6,784 bases of DNA from Candidatus Methanodesulfokora sp. (GTDB lineage: Archaea > Korarchaeota > Korarchaeia > Korarchaeales > Korarchaeaceae): assembly GCA_023269865.1 (NCBI GenBank), contig JAGDWR010000024.1, forward strand, positions 1 to 6,784, written 5' to 3'. Positions 5,856-6,784 of this stretch are shown here, piece by piece. Position numbers and translations under genes: made by a program. The notes beneath the pieces were generated by a model. It had not been told where the DNA came from. It was given only the letters and a program-made list of their open reading frames with translations, and made no database searches. How positions within the stretch are numbered: position 1 is the stretch's first letter; each line of letters begins with the position of its first letter.

Positions 5856-6784
5856 CAGGCCTCACCCAGCCTCTCTATCACCTTAGCCATATGTCCAACT
5901 GGCGTGATGGCCTTTATCACATCATCCGACTCCACAAGAGGAATGTATCCCTCCTTTGAGAGCAACCAATACCTCTTCTCTATCCTATCGAACTTCCTCA
6001 CAATGCCGTTTTCCTCCCTGAACTTAAGGGAGTACTCAGGAAAGAGGAGGCCTTTTGCCTCCCCTGATGCACGGAACTTGCTTCCAGTAAAGCTGACTCC
6101 ATTTCTTTCTCCGGAGAGGCGAACTTTGACCACTATTCTATTTCTCTCCTCTAGCTTTGAAAATTTCTCCTGATCAACTATTTCTGGTACTCCAATCTTT
6201 ATTATCTCAGGAATACCCTCCTTCAGGCCTGAGCTCATTGATCCTATGAGATCTATGTATTCTCCTATCCTATCCATCATCAGGATGAATGAATCCCTTG
6301 CCTTCACTCTCTCTCCTCCATCCAGGATGAACTCCGCCTCTGCTCCATGCTTTATGGCCCTGTTCCTGTTCTTTTGTAGATTCCTCCTCTCTCTTATCTT
6401 TACCCCTCTTCCAACTAGGACAGACGCCTCATAAGCAAGGCCTGCTATTATCAAAGCTGTATCTAGGAGATACTCCTCAGTTGCTTGATTATCTATCCCC
6501 CTGACCTCAACTCTGCTTGACCTCTTTGCTGTGTGTATGTCCTCTGGTATGTTTGTGCTGGGCCCCCTTATTGCTATCTCCTTAAGCCTGTCTCCAGCTG
6601 GATCAAACACTAATTCGGATTTAAAAAGCCTCATTTTCCTAAATATAACTCCATACCTGGTCTTGCTTCTCTCCCTCCATGGAATGAAGCTCACAGGTCT
6701 TCTTCTCATTATAACAGGACCTGATGGCTTTAAAACCCTGCTATAAATCATTCTTGCACTTCCAAATCCATGAACGCGTCCGTT
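5855..6784 (-). CDS. GCS2-type (glutamate-cysteine ligase-like) carboxylate-amine ligase, partial, N-terminus outside window
   Basis: The frame stays open to the window edge, giving 309 residues of a longer protein. The ATG at 6751 is probably internal, because the 11 codons before it read NGRVHGFGSAR, continuing as MIYSRVLKPSGP. This resembles the GCS2 family segment (G-x-x-TG-x-x-S-x-R, then tryptophan/tyrosine-rich text and x-x-GP). Later blocks also fit, numbered from the 6751 ATG. SSRVEVRGIDNQATEEYLL (78-96) resembles the family's R-x-E-x-R-x-x-D-x-Q strand. KNRNRAIKHGAEAEFILDGG (127-146) plus VKARD resembles its N-x-x-RA-x-x-GL-x-A and V-x-AR helix region. These enzymes form gamma-glutamyl or similar amide bonds with ATP. 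The catalytic glutamates lie mostly in the missing N-terminus, so activity cannot be judged. Residues about 175-298 form a charged, strand-rich extension that I do not recognise. The gene is coupled to the downstream ATP-grasp ligase by a TGATG overlap. Assignment is from remembered motifs and is moderately sure. Confidence 0.7.
   Translation of the reverse strand, partial: NGRVHGFGSARMIYSRVLKPSGPVIMRRRPVSFIPWRERSKTRYGVIFRKMRLFKSELVFDPAGDRLKEIAIRGPSTNIPEDIHTAKRSSRVEVRGIDNQATEEYLLDTALIIAGLAYEASVLVGRGVKIRERRNLQKNRNRAIKHGAEAEFILDGGERVKARDSFILMMDRIGEYIDLIGSMSSGLKEGIPEIIKIGVPEIVDQEKFSKLEERNRIVVKVRLSGERNGVSFTGSKFRASGEAKGLLFPEYSLKFREENGIVRKFDRIEKRYWLLSKEGYIPLVESDDVIKAITPVGHMAKVIERLGEA
5861..5867 (-). 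promoter_or_regulatory. Ribosome binding site of the ATP-grasp gene, inside the upstream gene
   Basis: The minus strand reads GGGTGAG, ending 5 bases before the ATG at 5855. It matches the archaeal GGTGA consensus and supports both the start choice and translational coupling at the TGATG junction. Confidence 0.65.

Noticed and set aside
5904..6746. Plus-strand open frames opposite the GCS2-like gene
   Set aside because: Serine- and leucine-rich mirror frames of the real gene, without initiation signals.

Overview
The window looks like a piece of a thermophilic archaeal chromosome, probably crenarchaeal. The evidence is a 223-residue archaeal-type triosephosphate isomerase, AGG/AGA- and ATA-rich codon use, TATA-box promoters, GGTG-type ribosome binding sites, an archaeal ATPase of the PF01637/DUF234 kind, and a decayed TnpB whose C-terminus resembles those I recall from thermophilic Crenarchaeota. 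The genus cannot be fixed from this sequence.

Layout. Positions 1-268 hold no gene I can support. Positions 269-547 (+) are the frameshifted C-terminal end of an IS200/IS605-type TnpB, ending in an imperfect hairpin. Positions 610-1872 (-) encode a P-loop ATPase with a winged-helix segment and a nuclease-like C-terminal domain. Its start codon abuts a 32-bp near-perfect palindrome (1871-1902) that covers the predicted transcription start. Positions 1929-2600 (-) encode triosephosphate isomerase. It diverges from a membrane pyrophosphatase at 2676-4757 (+), and the 75-bp gap carries one AT-rich box that may serve both promoters. Positions 4680-5855 (-) encode a circularly permuted ATP-grasp ligase whose last 25 codons and stop run antisense through the 3' end of the pyrophosphatase gene. 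Its start codon overlaps the stop of the upstream gene (5855 to beyond 6784, -), the C-terminal part of a protein I read as a GCS2-type (glutamate-cysteine ligase-like) carboxylate-amine ligase.

How the genes work together. TIM (central carbon metabolism) and the proton-pumping pyrophosphatase (energy recovery from biosynthetic pyrophosphate) are housekeeping genes. The most interesting unit is the translationally coupled ligase pair at 4680-6784. Two different ATP-dependent carboxylate-amine ligase folds in one operon is the logic of two-step peptide or thiol synthesis (as in GshA plus GshB), but both proteins are divergent and their substrates cannot be read from sequence. The left end looks like accessory DNA: a dead transposon relic beside an ATPase of a family that is often patchily distributed.
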